In this document: piece after piece, positions 14,733-26,122 of the stretch
Position numbering within the stretch: the stretch's first letter is position 1
Layout of the letters: every line of letters starts with the position of its first letter
Origin: Lenisia limosa
Taxonomy: Eukaryota; Breviatea
Direction of reading: 5' to 3'
Length of the DNA stretch: 44,800 bases
Assembly: GCA_001655205.1 (NCBI GenBank)
Contig: LPNZ01008340.1
Span: 1-44,800 of the forward strand
The notes under the pieces: model-generated
The model's input: the letters and a program-made list of their open reading frames with translations, nothing else
Told to the model about the DNA's origin: nothing
Database searches by the model: none
Translations under genes and position numbers: made by a program

Positions 14733-14954
14733 CTAACGTTAGTTTAATTAATTGAATTCAACTTCATTATTATTCAATCAAGAATGTCATTGTTATGGGT
14801 ATTTACAATTTTTGGAAGATTTTATCCCAAACTCCTTGTTTTTGGAATCAAATACACTCTATTGATAAAAAGTTCCAATACCATTACCTTCAAAACCCTA
14901 GTACACTACAAGACTCCAATGCATCAGTTAACTGTTTGGTGAATAAGTAGCAAT

Positions 14955-17900
14955 TCACGCACAAACTTGAGAGAAAGGCTGCTTCAGTGCCTTCAGTGCC
15001 TGGGTTGCCGCCAGCACTTCATCCTCTGTTCCCCATGTTGAGTGCTCACCACCTTCTTTCAAAACTAAAAATGTCACCACTTTTTCGTCACCCACAAAGC
15101 AGAAGGGATAATGGGTTGGTTGACGGGTTTCTCCTCAAATAGCAGTGAGGCGGAAGGGACAAACAGGCACTCTCAGTTGAGGCTTTAGTTGGAGACATGA
15201 GGCTGAGAACACTAGATATTAAGAAATTGATACTACATGCCTTACGTGAGCCTGATGGCAACCTCAAGTAACAAATTTGGTGCATGTTTTTCTATTCAGT
15301 CAGCACTAGACGTGAATCCCATACCAGCCCATTGGAATCCAAACTGGACAATTGGGAGCCATTCCACAACCACGGTATCTGAGGAAGACTCAAACTCAGG
15401 TGAAGACTGTTTCTAAATATTAGAACACAAGTGGACGAACCAAGATAGCGTTTGATGAGTGTTGGATGATACCCTCAATTCCCTCGGAATGAAGGTCCAT
15501 TGAAAGAAGTGTATGCGTGGCTAGAAATGGTGAGATTATGATATTAGTTCAAAAGAGAGGACAATACCTTGGAGTGGTTTTTGGTCTGCCAAATAAGCAG
15601 TTGAAGCCGCAATTGCTGCAGACTTCAGAATTGGGGAATCAACAGTTAGTCTGGTCTTAGCCAACGCAAAGGCCTCGATATCCAGTCCCGCCTTCAAATG
15701 AGTGATTTGGAGGTGAAATGGATGGTGGGGTACAGCAATTCACAATACCAGTGATCTCACCTGCAAAAGAACGTTCACCGCAAGACCAGGTTCATTAATC
15801 GAGAGCAAATAGCGACATGCAGTATGAGGATTATTCTGCGGTGTCAATGATGATGGCAGAATAATCCATGAGGGCTGACTCACATTCAAAGCACATTGTC
15901 GAGCAAATGTGTAGGCTGCCCATTGCCCAAGCTACAAGTAAAGTAAATTGATAATGACGCATTGCCCCACTGTGACAATGAACAATAAAAGAGATTGATA
16001 AACTGCTCACATCGTAACTGACGAGGGCGGCTGCGGCAACCCATTCGGATGAAAGTCGGTTTCTTACCCCCAAAATCTGAAAATTAATGAGAACTGCAAA
16101 AGAGAGCCACACCAAAAAAGTGAAAATAAAACATAAAACAAATCTCAACAGAAAGATTCAATTTTTACCTTCACTGCCCTTGTTGTATGTCCCATGAAGT
16201 GTAAGGAAGAAGCAAGGTTTTCTATCTCTTCAACTGTCAAGCGCTGAAACAATCAGAAAATTCAGGTACAAGGTATTAAAGGTAAGAGAATAGACGTAAT
16301 TTCAAGCAAAACAAAGAGGGTGCTGCGGAACTCAATGTAACCAAGAACCTCTAAATGCAAAGCTCGGATATCTTCTTCTTCTGGAAGGGAAGTGTCACCT
16401 CGATTTGTCGGACACATACCACAACCTAGGGGTCAAAATGCAACCTCACAAGTTATGAGCACGTCAATAGACGATCAAATTATGACATATCAAATAACTC
16501 AACTTACTCGGGTCTACTAGAGGTACTTCAGGTGTTAACAATGCATGCTGTACAGACCAAGATTCCGGACCCATGTCAGCACCATCAATGATTCCCTTTG
16601 CTCCTGGGTGTTTGTAAGAAATTAAAAGTAATACAAAAGATACCAATAGGTTGCTGATACTTATAAGACCATTGTACCTGCAAGCTCAAGAAGGCTTTTG
16701 GAAGGGTTATCAATTGGAAGGGCCACAAGATGTGACATAGGCGTTGTGCTTGGAGTCTCACTGAAGCTTGTGAATAGGAACACTGCGACAATTTCTCTAA
16801 AACATCACTTCACCTCATGGGGGTAGAATTTGGTTTGGGCTGATCTGGTTTTTTCTGATTCTGAGAAGGGTCGTCCTGAAGTTTTCGTCCTCTCTTGAGA
16901 AGTCAAAACAAAGTCTATCACCAAAACAAGAAGTAACACTTACTGACCTTACGACTTTTCTTGCCATCTCCCATTGAAAATGGCTCTGTGAAGAATGAGA
17001 GGACTGGACACAACCAACCACGAGGGGGTGCACTGTCGCCTTGTTTGGTAACATCCCATTTGCGACATGTCTGGTCCTCGCTACCGGTGACGGCGATGTT
17101 CTGCAGCAGTCAAAAGCTGTTTTGCTATCCAAAATACAACAAGCACGGGGGAGTCAAATGATTCAGATTACAGAAGAGTCACACCTTCTGAGCTGGTACC
17201 CAAGCAACAGCCAGGACTCTTCCGTTGTGGCCCCTCAGGTTTGCTGACGATACTATACTCAGGGGGTCTGTAGTAATTTTCCATATATTAGCTGTCATGT
17301 CAGATGATCTGGAAGGTTAAACAAAGGGAGATTGAGATAAGTAACCAGTTTGATCAGCCCTACAAACGCTGAAGCGAGTAAAAGCTCCGGACTCCAACTC
17401 AGGTCATTTACCATCCCAGAATGTTTCTTCTCTGCCTTGAAATGTGACAGGCACAAAGAATGATGTTCTAATGTACCAGAAGATCACAAACCTTTGAAAA
17501 CAGCAAAGTACTGTAAGTTGTTTCTTGATTACTCTCAAACCCTGATAAGCTGACAATACCGGATATGTCGCAAACACAAACCACTCCACTTGTACTGTAA
17601 ATGTTAGATGAACAAGTCTATAATATTTCTTAATATTGGCGTGAAATCGTACCATCCAGAAGCGAGGATTGAACCACTAAACTTCAGACATGAAATTGGA
17701 GAAAGGTGTCCTCGGAAGCCTGCCAAAACCCTCCACGTGCCACCTCAATCGTTAATCGTCCAGAGAGAATTGTGAATGTCATTCCTCTCACTGTGAACAA
17801 TGGATATTTGTCCAGTTGAAAAGCCGATTGCAAATATATCACCAGACTCATGGGGGATACATGAGGTGAGAGTTGTCTAAAGTTAATGACAGTGATGTGA

Positions 17901-20854
17901 CTATTCCAACTGTCTTGTCTGCCAGCTGCATTTTGTCTTTCCAATCCAGGGGATGAGAAGGTCTCTGAGTAGAATCCACTCAAAAATGAGAGAATTATGG
18001 AACCGGTTCCTACCTGGTGTTTCTTTGAAGGAGAAAGTGTTTTCTCTGAGGCTTCCGTCTTGAGATACTGTCATCAAAGAAAAGCCAACTGACGTTGTCC
18101 GCCAATTCATGGACTTCACTGTTTCCCTAACGTGTTAGCACCACCATAAAGACGAAACTATCTGTTTTAGCATACTGGTGGCTCCATGAAGCCTGGATCT
18201 TGACTTTCGATTCAATATTCAGAGACGATACAATACCTTGAGAATTAGTTCAAATGCCGTGGTTGAAAAGCCTTGGTAACTCACCAGTGCTACTTGCATA
18301 AGCCACAGTATCTTCGGATGTTGGATGGAATGCTACCTAAGAAGAAAAGGTGTTCAGTGTGAAAGCGGACATACTTGGCAGATTTTTTCATTTTGATTCA
18401 CATAATAAGGATAACACTCCAGAGGGTTTGATCTGAGGGGTGAAAAAAGCATTTCAAATGCGTTTTTTTGGAAAAAAAAAAGAAGAGCAATTTCCTTACT
18501 TTGACGGTACCCAGAAAGCTACTGAGCCACAACCAAGAGCTAAAGCTACGGTTTTACCTGTATGGTCAATATGGAAATAGGAAAATTGTCATCAAGCATA
18601 TCACATTCATATAAACTAGCTGAATTTACATTGGAGCACTTCATACCGTCATGAGGACTTGCGGATAGGCCAGAAACATGCCCACCAAGGCCTATAGCGG
18701 TTACCAATTACAGACACTACATTGCGCATAGTTACCGCTGCCTTTTGACACAAAACTATTTTTTTGTTACAAGTTAATCAAGAAATATGGTTCAATAAAA
18801 ATGTGTTTTTTTGTCAGCAATCCAATAATGCAATAAACTATATTACCTGAAGAGTGAGCCATAATTGAAAGATCAAATCATTTTGCTCAAAACAAATGAA
18901 TATACTTCTGAGTGGTAATACTGTGAACTTAAACCCAAACAGTGTATATTGTCTGTGAATTTTATGAGCTAAGAAGAGACACCTTAATTTGAAATAGAAA
19001 TGTGGCATAGCTGCCTTTGAATACCCCAACAACATCCAACATACAATAAATAGAACTGAAAGGCTTGAGAGTTTTAGGGGACAAGGAGATGATCTAAGAA
19101 GTAAACAAGAAAAACAAAGAAAAAGAAAACAAACCTCTCTTCCCTGAGTGGATGCAAAAATTAGGTCTTTAGTTGGATGGAAAATGATAGAAAAGCAGGC
19201 TGGCGAAGGGGTCAGGCGGAAATGGTGCGTTTGTGATGGCTTTTTCACGTCAAACATCATAACATCTCCTCTGGTATATTAATGGTCATAAATGCTGTAT
19301 TGCCAACTGGGGTGCAGAAGTAGCAAGAAGATCAGGTTTTGAAGGGGACCATGCCAAAGCTGCATATCTAGGGGTTCGTCTAGAGGTGTATCGCCAAAGT
19401 TCAACCGCGGCTAGAATGGTAACATTATACAACTAACTAATGAACCATAAGCACTAGTCATGGCAGCCCTTTTACCATCGTTATTGAGTCTGTACTTGAC
19501 AAGTCCTCTAACTGAAGCTGCCACCAGATACACTTCATGACAACAGGCACATGGGCGACTGCATTTACAGAAGTTGCCTTTTCGACCTTCACAACTATTT
19601 GATCACACTATCTGTATAACGGCAACCCACCTTGAGGCATATGGGCATTTTGATACTGAAGAAATTTCCCCTTCTTCTAATTCTAAATCTAAAAAATCAG
19701 CTTTTCAAGAGGAGAGCAAACCTTCTAACTCACTGTCCTGAGCGGGGCTCTTTGAAGAGGCCTCCCACATAAACGTGAGACCCGAAACTTCCATTTCCCA
19801 GGGGTAGTCAATATGCATGAATACCTAAGACTTCAGAGGAGTAGGGGGCAAAAGGAATATCAGCTCTGATTACCTTCATTGTTCTGATGTTGTAGATTGT
19901 GAGTTTCCCCCTTTTGTACCCTGCTGCTACGAGCTTCGCATTTGTTGGGTGGTATCTTTAGATGTCAGATGCTATCATTAAACAGCATTTAGTCATAGCC
20001 CTACGCTATCGAAGTGATCGGGTTGTTCTTGTTGGAAGTTGATGCGGATGAAATTGCTTTCTGTTTTGATCAGTTTCATTATTATATTTGCACACATTAA
20101 GGAATCATACAACATTTCAAATGCGACAGGCATCCATGTAAATAGTATGTATGTATATGCAACGAACCTCTTTGGATTTGTTCCAAATGGCCAATCTACC
20201 ACAGCCGTACGCGACAGCTGCCTCACCCTCAGTCAAAGGGGCCATGCAAATCGCCCTCACATCTGTGGACCTGAGATTGTTATCTTTCACAATCAGCAAA
20301 TGTATCAGATTTTACTATTTGGACAAGATTTAATTTATTGTTCAATAAAACAATAATAATACCACTAATTACCAGGCTTTAATTGTTTCGATGATCGGCT
20401 TCAAAGTCTTGATACTGTGGAACAGAACCGAGCCATCCTCGTGTCCTAAACAGTTATATATCATCAACTCCTTCCCAGCCCACCTGAAGCAATGACATCT
20501 GAGTCGTTATGGTGCCTTCCACAACTGACTGCTGTGGCTCTTTTGGCAGGACCCGCAACAATACCTATCAAACATTACCTGCAGCAGTGCAAGTTCTGAA
20601 CAACTACCATTCCACACCATTGAACAAAGAAATTCAACAAAACCTTACCGATAACTTTTGGAGAAGCAGTATCGAGAACCAGGAGGCTCTGTCTGAGGAA
20701 TTAGCTGTGAAGCAACAATCAAATAAAAGAGCCACTCCAACTTAGCTGCATATACAAGGGAATTTCCATCGGCAGTTATAGAGCCAACAGACTGAAGATA
20801 CCAGTTTGGAGAAGGGGGAATGGTTTCCAATGAGTTTTGGAGAAAGGGGTCCAT
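14955..20854 (-). CDS. GEMIN5: Gemin5-like WD-repeat protein
   Basis: Gemin5 recognises the snRNA Sm site and cap through WD40 propellers and delivers snRNAs to the SMN complex. The ATG at 20852-20854 starts MDPFLQNSLETIPPSPNWYL; 'PPSPNWY' matches the Gemin5 N-terminus. WD-type exons follow, including KRATAVSCGRHHNDSDVIAS, GSVLFHSIKTLKPIIETIKA, KLVAAGYKRGKLTIYNIRTM and RLTPSPACFSIIFHPTKDLI, with an acidic insertion near 19650-19760 where Gemin5 also has one. After about 16.6 kb the sequence becomes helical: WVAAAALVSYD, QWAAYTFARQCALN, ACRYLLSINEPGLAVNVLLQ and AGLDIEAFALAKTRLTVDSP. The last two correspond to the TPR-like dimerisation region of Gemin5 ('SHLLSI...AVELL...EAIAIAKARL'). The stop is at 14955-14957 after ALKALKQPFSQVCA. 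There are many introns and I did not place every exon, so the length of the second propeller is uncertain. Confidence 0.82.
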
Positions 20855-21036
20855 CCTCTTATGGCTCGTGATTCAAATTTTACATTCCTTTTGACCTTGG
20901 TGAAGGAAAGGGGGTGGTGATGTGGTGGTGTAAAAGCAAAGTCAAAGCTACTTCAGCAGCTCAAATTGTGAGTTGATCTTGTTGATCTGAGTAAAACAGT
21001 ATAAAAGTCGCTTTAAATGTGACAATTCCTCTTAAA
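20855..21036. promoter_or_regulatory. Divergent promoter region, Gemin5-like / TMEM164-like
   Basis: Only 182 bases separate the two inferred start codons. Both genes must be transcribed from within or close to this stretch. No specific motif was recognised. Confidence 0.4.
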
Positions 21037-22857
21037 ATGGAAGTGTTCTTCAAATTCACACAAAATTTGGCGGAGTAGGCGGGGAGAGGTTAGACTGACC
21101 ACTTTTGGGACCCGTATTTGAACGTGTTCGGCCTTCTACCTCCTTCTAACCATTTAAATCGTTTATTATCACAAGTTGAGGATTATTTCATATTTTCCAA
21201 TCTCTTACCCACTTACCCACATAGCTCTTTTCAGACAAATACACTTGTAACTGCACTTTATCTCATCATCTCAGTAATCTAAACTCCAGTAATCGTCAAA
21301 CATTATCTTTGAATGACCCTGCAGCCGGCTTGAAGAGTACTCAAGGGAGTGTGGAGAGAATGACCCGACCTGGTGGCAGCAGCCGCCTCATGTTCAAATC
21401 GTTATCCAGATTGCTGTCAATGTGGGCTGACTATCCAAGGCCGTCCTTTCTTTGACTTGATATGTTTAAATTCAACTTGTAGATTGTGATCGTGCTGGTA
21501 ACCGCTTATTTTGTGTCGCAGTCTCCCACAACTCCTCTCAGACAAAGTTGGCGCGCGGTGATCTCATTTGACTGAATTCATCTGTGTATGACCAAATAGA
21601 GTTTGAGCGGAAGCGTACTGTCACAGACTGGGTGTTTGGAGGATTGTGTATTCTCTTCTTCTTGTCTCAACTGACATTCAAGTCTATTCGTGGTGCTGAT
21701 GTAGGCAATTGGTTTAAAACATACCGGAAACAAACAATATCGATAGTTTTCAATAATTTATCGAGAATTCAGTCTTTTTTCGAACCGAAGTGAATCCCAA
21801 GACGACAAATCAATACCCTCAAAAAAATTACACTGCCTTCTTGGGGATGCAGTGCTGCTAAGCAAATAGCGTGGGATTTGTTTGTTTTGTTATTTTCAAC
21901 CCTTGTTTCCCAAATGCTTACCAACACTGTAGTATATTTTTGTTTTCTAATGATAGCTTTCAGGCGGTTTGGTGGATGCTGATGCCTTGTCATATTTACA
22001 CTGCCGCACTTGCAGTCATGTTTCTGTCAAAGAACTCCAGTGAGTACACTATGAGTTGATCCTTTTGCCTTGTTCTTTTTTAATATTCATTTAGATGTCA
22101 GTGATGGGCTCTCCGGTCTTCTTCTCTACTTCTTCTGGGGACCTATGTCGGCTCTCCTGTTTCCTGACCAACACGATTTTGTTTATTGGCTTGAAGGTCC
22201 GGCTCAAACTGGTATGTTACATCAAAACGATCCACCTTTTTGATGGGTTTTATTTTGTAAATGTTTGCTAACTCAATCTAGTTCATCATTGGTTCCTTGT
22301 GGGTGTAACTCTCTATTATGTCATGTCAAGACGCTTTGACCCACCAAAAAATGACTTTTACTGGTTTTCAGCTGTGGTTGCTTTTGGTACGTTCCACTGT
22401 TTTGAGGAGGAATACTTATCTTATTTAGGACTTTTCCTCTTCTTTGATATTCATTGGATAGCGTCTCACTTGTCATGCACCAATATCAATTATCAAGTAA
22501 GATTGATTTTGCGTTTATTTGACTGATACACTGGTACAAGCAACTTTTTTTGGTTAAAAATACAGCGCAATTACATCTGATATATCACAAGGTTTCGTAT
22601 CTGTACCTACCTCTATGCTATAGTCTTGTTCTAACTGTCAAGATCAACCATCCCAAACTGCCTAAGGCGATTGAGGACGACCTTTTGGGACTTGGTGCGG
22701 ATTTCAGGTATTGGTACAAGAGTTGGACTGATGTTTCAGGGTGAAGCTTCTCCCCATTCTGGTCTTTGTTAGTTGGTTGACTCGTTTCGTTGGGCAAGTC
22801 ATTCGCTTTGTTTGGCTCGCAATTAGCGATGCTTGTCTGAAGAAGAAGAAGCTTTAG
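21037..22857 (+). CDS. TMEM164-like multi-pass membrane protein
   Basis: TMEM164 is a membrane acyltransferase-like protein linked to ether-phospholipid remodelling in animals. The ATG at 21037 starts MEVFFKFTQNLA. Exon 1 ends at 21074, and a 250-nt intron joins it in frame to DRLEEYSRECGENDPTWWQQ. Helix 1 is HVQIVIQIAVNIVIVLVTAY. Then come RTVTDWVFGGLCILFFLSQL (about 21610-21670), AVWWMLMPCHIYTAALAVMF (about 21965-22025), GLLLYFFWGPMSALLFPDQH (about 22117-22175), VHHWFLVGVTLYYVMSRR, and a long hydrophobic exon with CFEEEYLSYLGLFLFFDIHW. It ends in WLAISDACLKKKKL and a TAG at 22855. 'LMPCHIYTA' and 'FFWGPMSALLFP' align with 'LYPCTVVTA' and 'LLFGPLAALILP' of human TMEM164. The basic C-terminus is also shared. 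The exon joining near 22.5-22.6 kb is uncertain. Confidence 0.68.
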
Positions 22858-23371
22858 TTGGTATGATATTTATTATTTTTTGAACATGGATTTTGATGGA
22901 CTACTGGATTGCAAGGATGTTGATACCCAAAAATGTATTACACATAGTATAAAGCACTGTTTTACAAATTTTTTTAATAATGCCACAATTGGTTTCTGTT
23001 TGATGAAAGATTGACGTTTTTCAGCCTAATTGACCAAAGGTATGCGTATTATTGCGTCCAAAAAGTAAAACTATGAATCCCTCTGAAGAAAGCCTTAGCT
23101 CAATGTCGAAGACGATAGATACTTTCCGACACGAAATGAATTCAAAGATAATAGTCTCATTATTGTAAAACAAAGCAGCAAGTCCTGTGTGACAATTTAG
23201 CTTGCCATACATCATATATAATTATGTACAGGAAACGGGACCTGAATGGAGGCAATATAGTACAAGTATATTGAAATAATAAATATCGAAACAGAACTGA
23301 AAACACAGTGTAACGGAAATAGACCCCTTGGAGTATCTTTCTTGGGGAGCAGGGTGATAGAGAAATAAGGC
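22858..23371. other. Intergenic region between two convergent genes
   Basis: This stretch lies between the stop codons of the TMEM164-like and sensor-like genes. It should hold both 3' untranslated regions. It is AT-rich, with one copy of the ATCATATATAAT-type motif near 23211-23224. Short open frames here look like chance. Confidence 0.5.
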
Positions 23372-25098
23372 TTAGACGTGATCGATAGGCTGCATTTGGA
23401 CAGTATCAATTTCCATTGAATTCGGCTGCTCAATTGTGTTGAGAGTCTGCATTGTCATGGGCTAAAGAGTCAGATAAGTGAGGATTTTACAGTTCATATG
23501 CAACCATCATATCCACTACTTACATAAAGCGGAGCAGGATTGCTGGTATGAGATGACGTAGTTGAAGAAGTCCTAAAAACATCAGACACAGTAAACATAA
23601 ATATAAGTAAGATGCATTGTGGGCTTGAAGATAAAAAAGTACACCAACATACCTGGGTTTGGAATCATAGCTGCTGGTAGAACCGTTGATGCTGGGAGGG
23701 GGAGAGNNNNNNNNNNNNNNNNNNNNNNNNNNNNNNNNNNNNNNNNNNNNNNNNNNNNNNNNNNNNNNNNNNNNNNNNNNNNNNNNNNNNNNNNNNNNNN
23801 NNNNNNNNNNNAAAAAAACTGCAATTATTTCAAACTCACGCGAGGAGTGGCATTGAAGGGGCCATAGGGACAGCCACGTAGTAGCCGGAGGGAATAACAA
23901 CACGGTTAGGCAAGAGCTAAAAACATTAAAAAAAAAAGGAGGAAACGAAATTGACAGCAGTAAAGAGTGACAGCCACAAACCATCATGTTAGCGCAGTAC
24001 TTGTAAGGCAGGTAGGAGTATTCAGAGTTATCAAGCATATGGTCACCGATTTCACAAGCAATCTAAAGGGTCAGCATTACCTGAAAGAAACTCTCTCAAA
24101 TCAGCCAAGCTTACCAGTCCTTGAACATGTGCAAGAAGGGTAATGCACAGCATGAAGATAGGGTAAAGGATCCAGGCGACAACAGTGACGAGGGCTCGGC
24201 GCTTCCAGGTGTTGAACACGTCATCGTCAAGACTGTTCTCGTAGTCGGGGAGGACGCCCGCTTCCAAAAGAGGATAATAGAACATGTAGGTCACGGCAGT
24301 CGCCCAAAGAGTGATACCAACAACTCCACCAAGAAGAGAAAGGACAAACTTGAAAATCTACCCATGTTACATCAAATTAACAATAATGTAAGAGTTATGA
24401 TTGTGAGAAGAAGGCTTACGAAAGTGTTGCTGTTGGCAAGGTAAGTGCTGGGCAGAGTCAAGAGAGTCTTTACCTGAACAAGTCAAAATGCCAAGATAAC
24501 AGAATGAAGAGGAACTCAATATCAAACCTTGGCAATCAACGTGGTGTCTGGAACAGGAAGTTGGTCGGGGTAGGTCTGCATAAACATACGCTGAGGTTCA
24601 GGGCGACGGCAAGGGGTCTCCTTCTGAAAGTGTCAGGGTGTTAAGCGATACCAATTCTAAAAGCAACATTTTCTTACATCAAGAGAAGAAATCATGAATC
24701 GTCCGAAACGAGCATCGACACCGCAAGTCAAACGAGCAAGCCACATGGTCCAGATGAAGATGGGGATACCAATTCCGATAACCGCAAGCCCAATACCAAC
24801 TGATTTGTCAGAGAGAAGGATGGAATCACAACACAAAATATTTCACCCAACTTACGACAATACATGGTGATGAAGAAAGAGAAGATTAGCACTCCCCAGA
24901 TGAGGTTGAGGATGAGGTAAGCAAGGTCAGCATAACGTTGGGCTTCGACAAAAACCTGAAGGAGTTACATAAAAAAAAAAACGAGAAGCGTACAAGCAGC
25001 CTCTTGTTTAAACTTATTCACATATTTTTAATAAGTGGGGATGAACTTACATGAAAGATGGAGCGACCCTCCCAAAGGCCAATATTCCTTGCGGCCAT
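23372..25098 (-). CDS. Four-helix membrane protein resembling the bacterial putative sensor domain
   Basis: The ATG at 25096-25098 gives MAARNIGLWEGRSIFH. Exons then encode AQRYADLAYLILNLIWGVLI and FSFFITMYC (helix 1), VGIGLAVIGIGIPIFIWTMW and LARLTCGVDARFGRFMI (helix 2 and a basic loop), a Pro-rich loop CRRPEPQRMFMQTYPDQ, FVLSLLGGVVGITLWATAVT (helix 3), an acidic loop LPDYENSLDDDVFNTWKRRA, and VTVVAWILYPIFMLCITLLA (helix 4). The 'IGIGIPIFIWTMWLARL...R' block resembles the bacterial 'putative sensor' family (PF13796). This is a motif impression, not an alignment. The tail of roughly 100 residues is rich in Ser, Thr, Pro and Gln, partly lost in the gap at 23707-23811, and ends SMEIDTVQMQPIDHV before a TAA at 23372. 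No catalytic motif is visible, so the function is unknown. Confidence 0.72.
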
Positions 25099-26122
25099 TT
25101 TTGAAAAAGTGATATGGAGAGTGAAGTAAGATAAAGCTAATTAATGACTAAAATAAGAACTCGAGACCTTGATAGATATTTTTTAATGAAGAAATAAATG
25201 GGGAGAGCCATTTAAATACTAGAAATGCGGCTTTTGGAAATGGGTATGTTTGGATTTGCAAAATCGGCCCGATTTTTAGAGTTCCGGGTCGGATATAATT
25301 TAGATAGGTACTGGTACAAGTATTAGGGAAACAGCAAAAATAAACAAGTCTTTCTGCCGTTCTGCCTGGGCGTCTTTTGTCGTAATAATTTGCTTATCAA
25401 TTAACTTAAGAGTATCTACATTTTAAATGTTCCCCTTAATGAAGTTATGTTTTAAATTGAAGAGATGTTAGTTGTCTTCTGTTCCTTAGAAGAAGTGATT
25501 TAGATTAATTTGACTAGATAAGATGGGGGAAAACGACAAAGAAGACCTCGGTATTTTTTTCATTGTATCCTTCATTATCCTTAGTTCGCATCTTCCTGGA
25601 CCTGGAGCCTCAGTTGTTCACAACAATTTCTTCGGTTCCAATTCAGCAATCGGCAGCATTTTGTTTGAGGGCTTAATATTACTTTGGTACAATATGATTA
25701 TTAAGGGCGTCAGATGGAGATAATATCCAACAACGTTCAACAAATTTTGTTGGATCAATGAATATCAATCAATAAACTAATTAGAACCATTGGGAAAAAA
25801 AAAAGATAACAAAATGACATATATATATATATATAACTGCTGAACCGTAATAAACCAGAAAACTGAAATGTAAAATAATATGATACAAAAAAAGTGGGGT
25901 GACGATTATTAACTCTTGTATACTGCAGGGGAGAAGAAGAGGACACAAAAACTGAAAAACAAGTATAATATCATATCAAACAAGTTGGATGTTGGATATC
26001 TCAACTTTCCCAGTGTTTGTTGTGATAGCTGATCTTGTTATTATTTCTGTTGAAGTTAAATCCATGGTTCTGGTGGAGAAATGGTGATGTCATGCTACTA
26101 TTTAAACTAACCTCACTAATCA
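25099..26122. other. Intergenic region with one weak small open frame
   Basis: This AT-rich kilobase separates the divergent sensor-like and TPR-like genes. It contains an (AT)n run at 25818-25834. An open frame at 25523-25723 (66 codons, start MGENDKEDL) could also be read as two exons around a 34-nt GTATTT...CTTAG intron. Neither reading resembles a known protein, so I do not call it a gene. The 5' end of the TPR-like gene may lie in this region. Confidence 0.4.

Noticed and set aside
17640-17690. B-box-like GGTTCAATCC on the minus strand, suggesting a tRNA
   Set aside because: No acceptor, D or anticodon stem can be drawn around it, and it lies inside Gemin5-like exon sequence.
18838-19260. 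140-codon minus-strand open frame read as one membrane protein
   Set aside because: Only its first part (before a donor near 19135) fits the Gemin5-like WD sequence; the hydrophobic remainder is intronic.
25523-25723. 66-codon plus-strand open frame with hydrophobic residues
   Set aside because: It contains a good 34-nt intron-like stretch, has no family resemblance and no supporting context.
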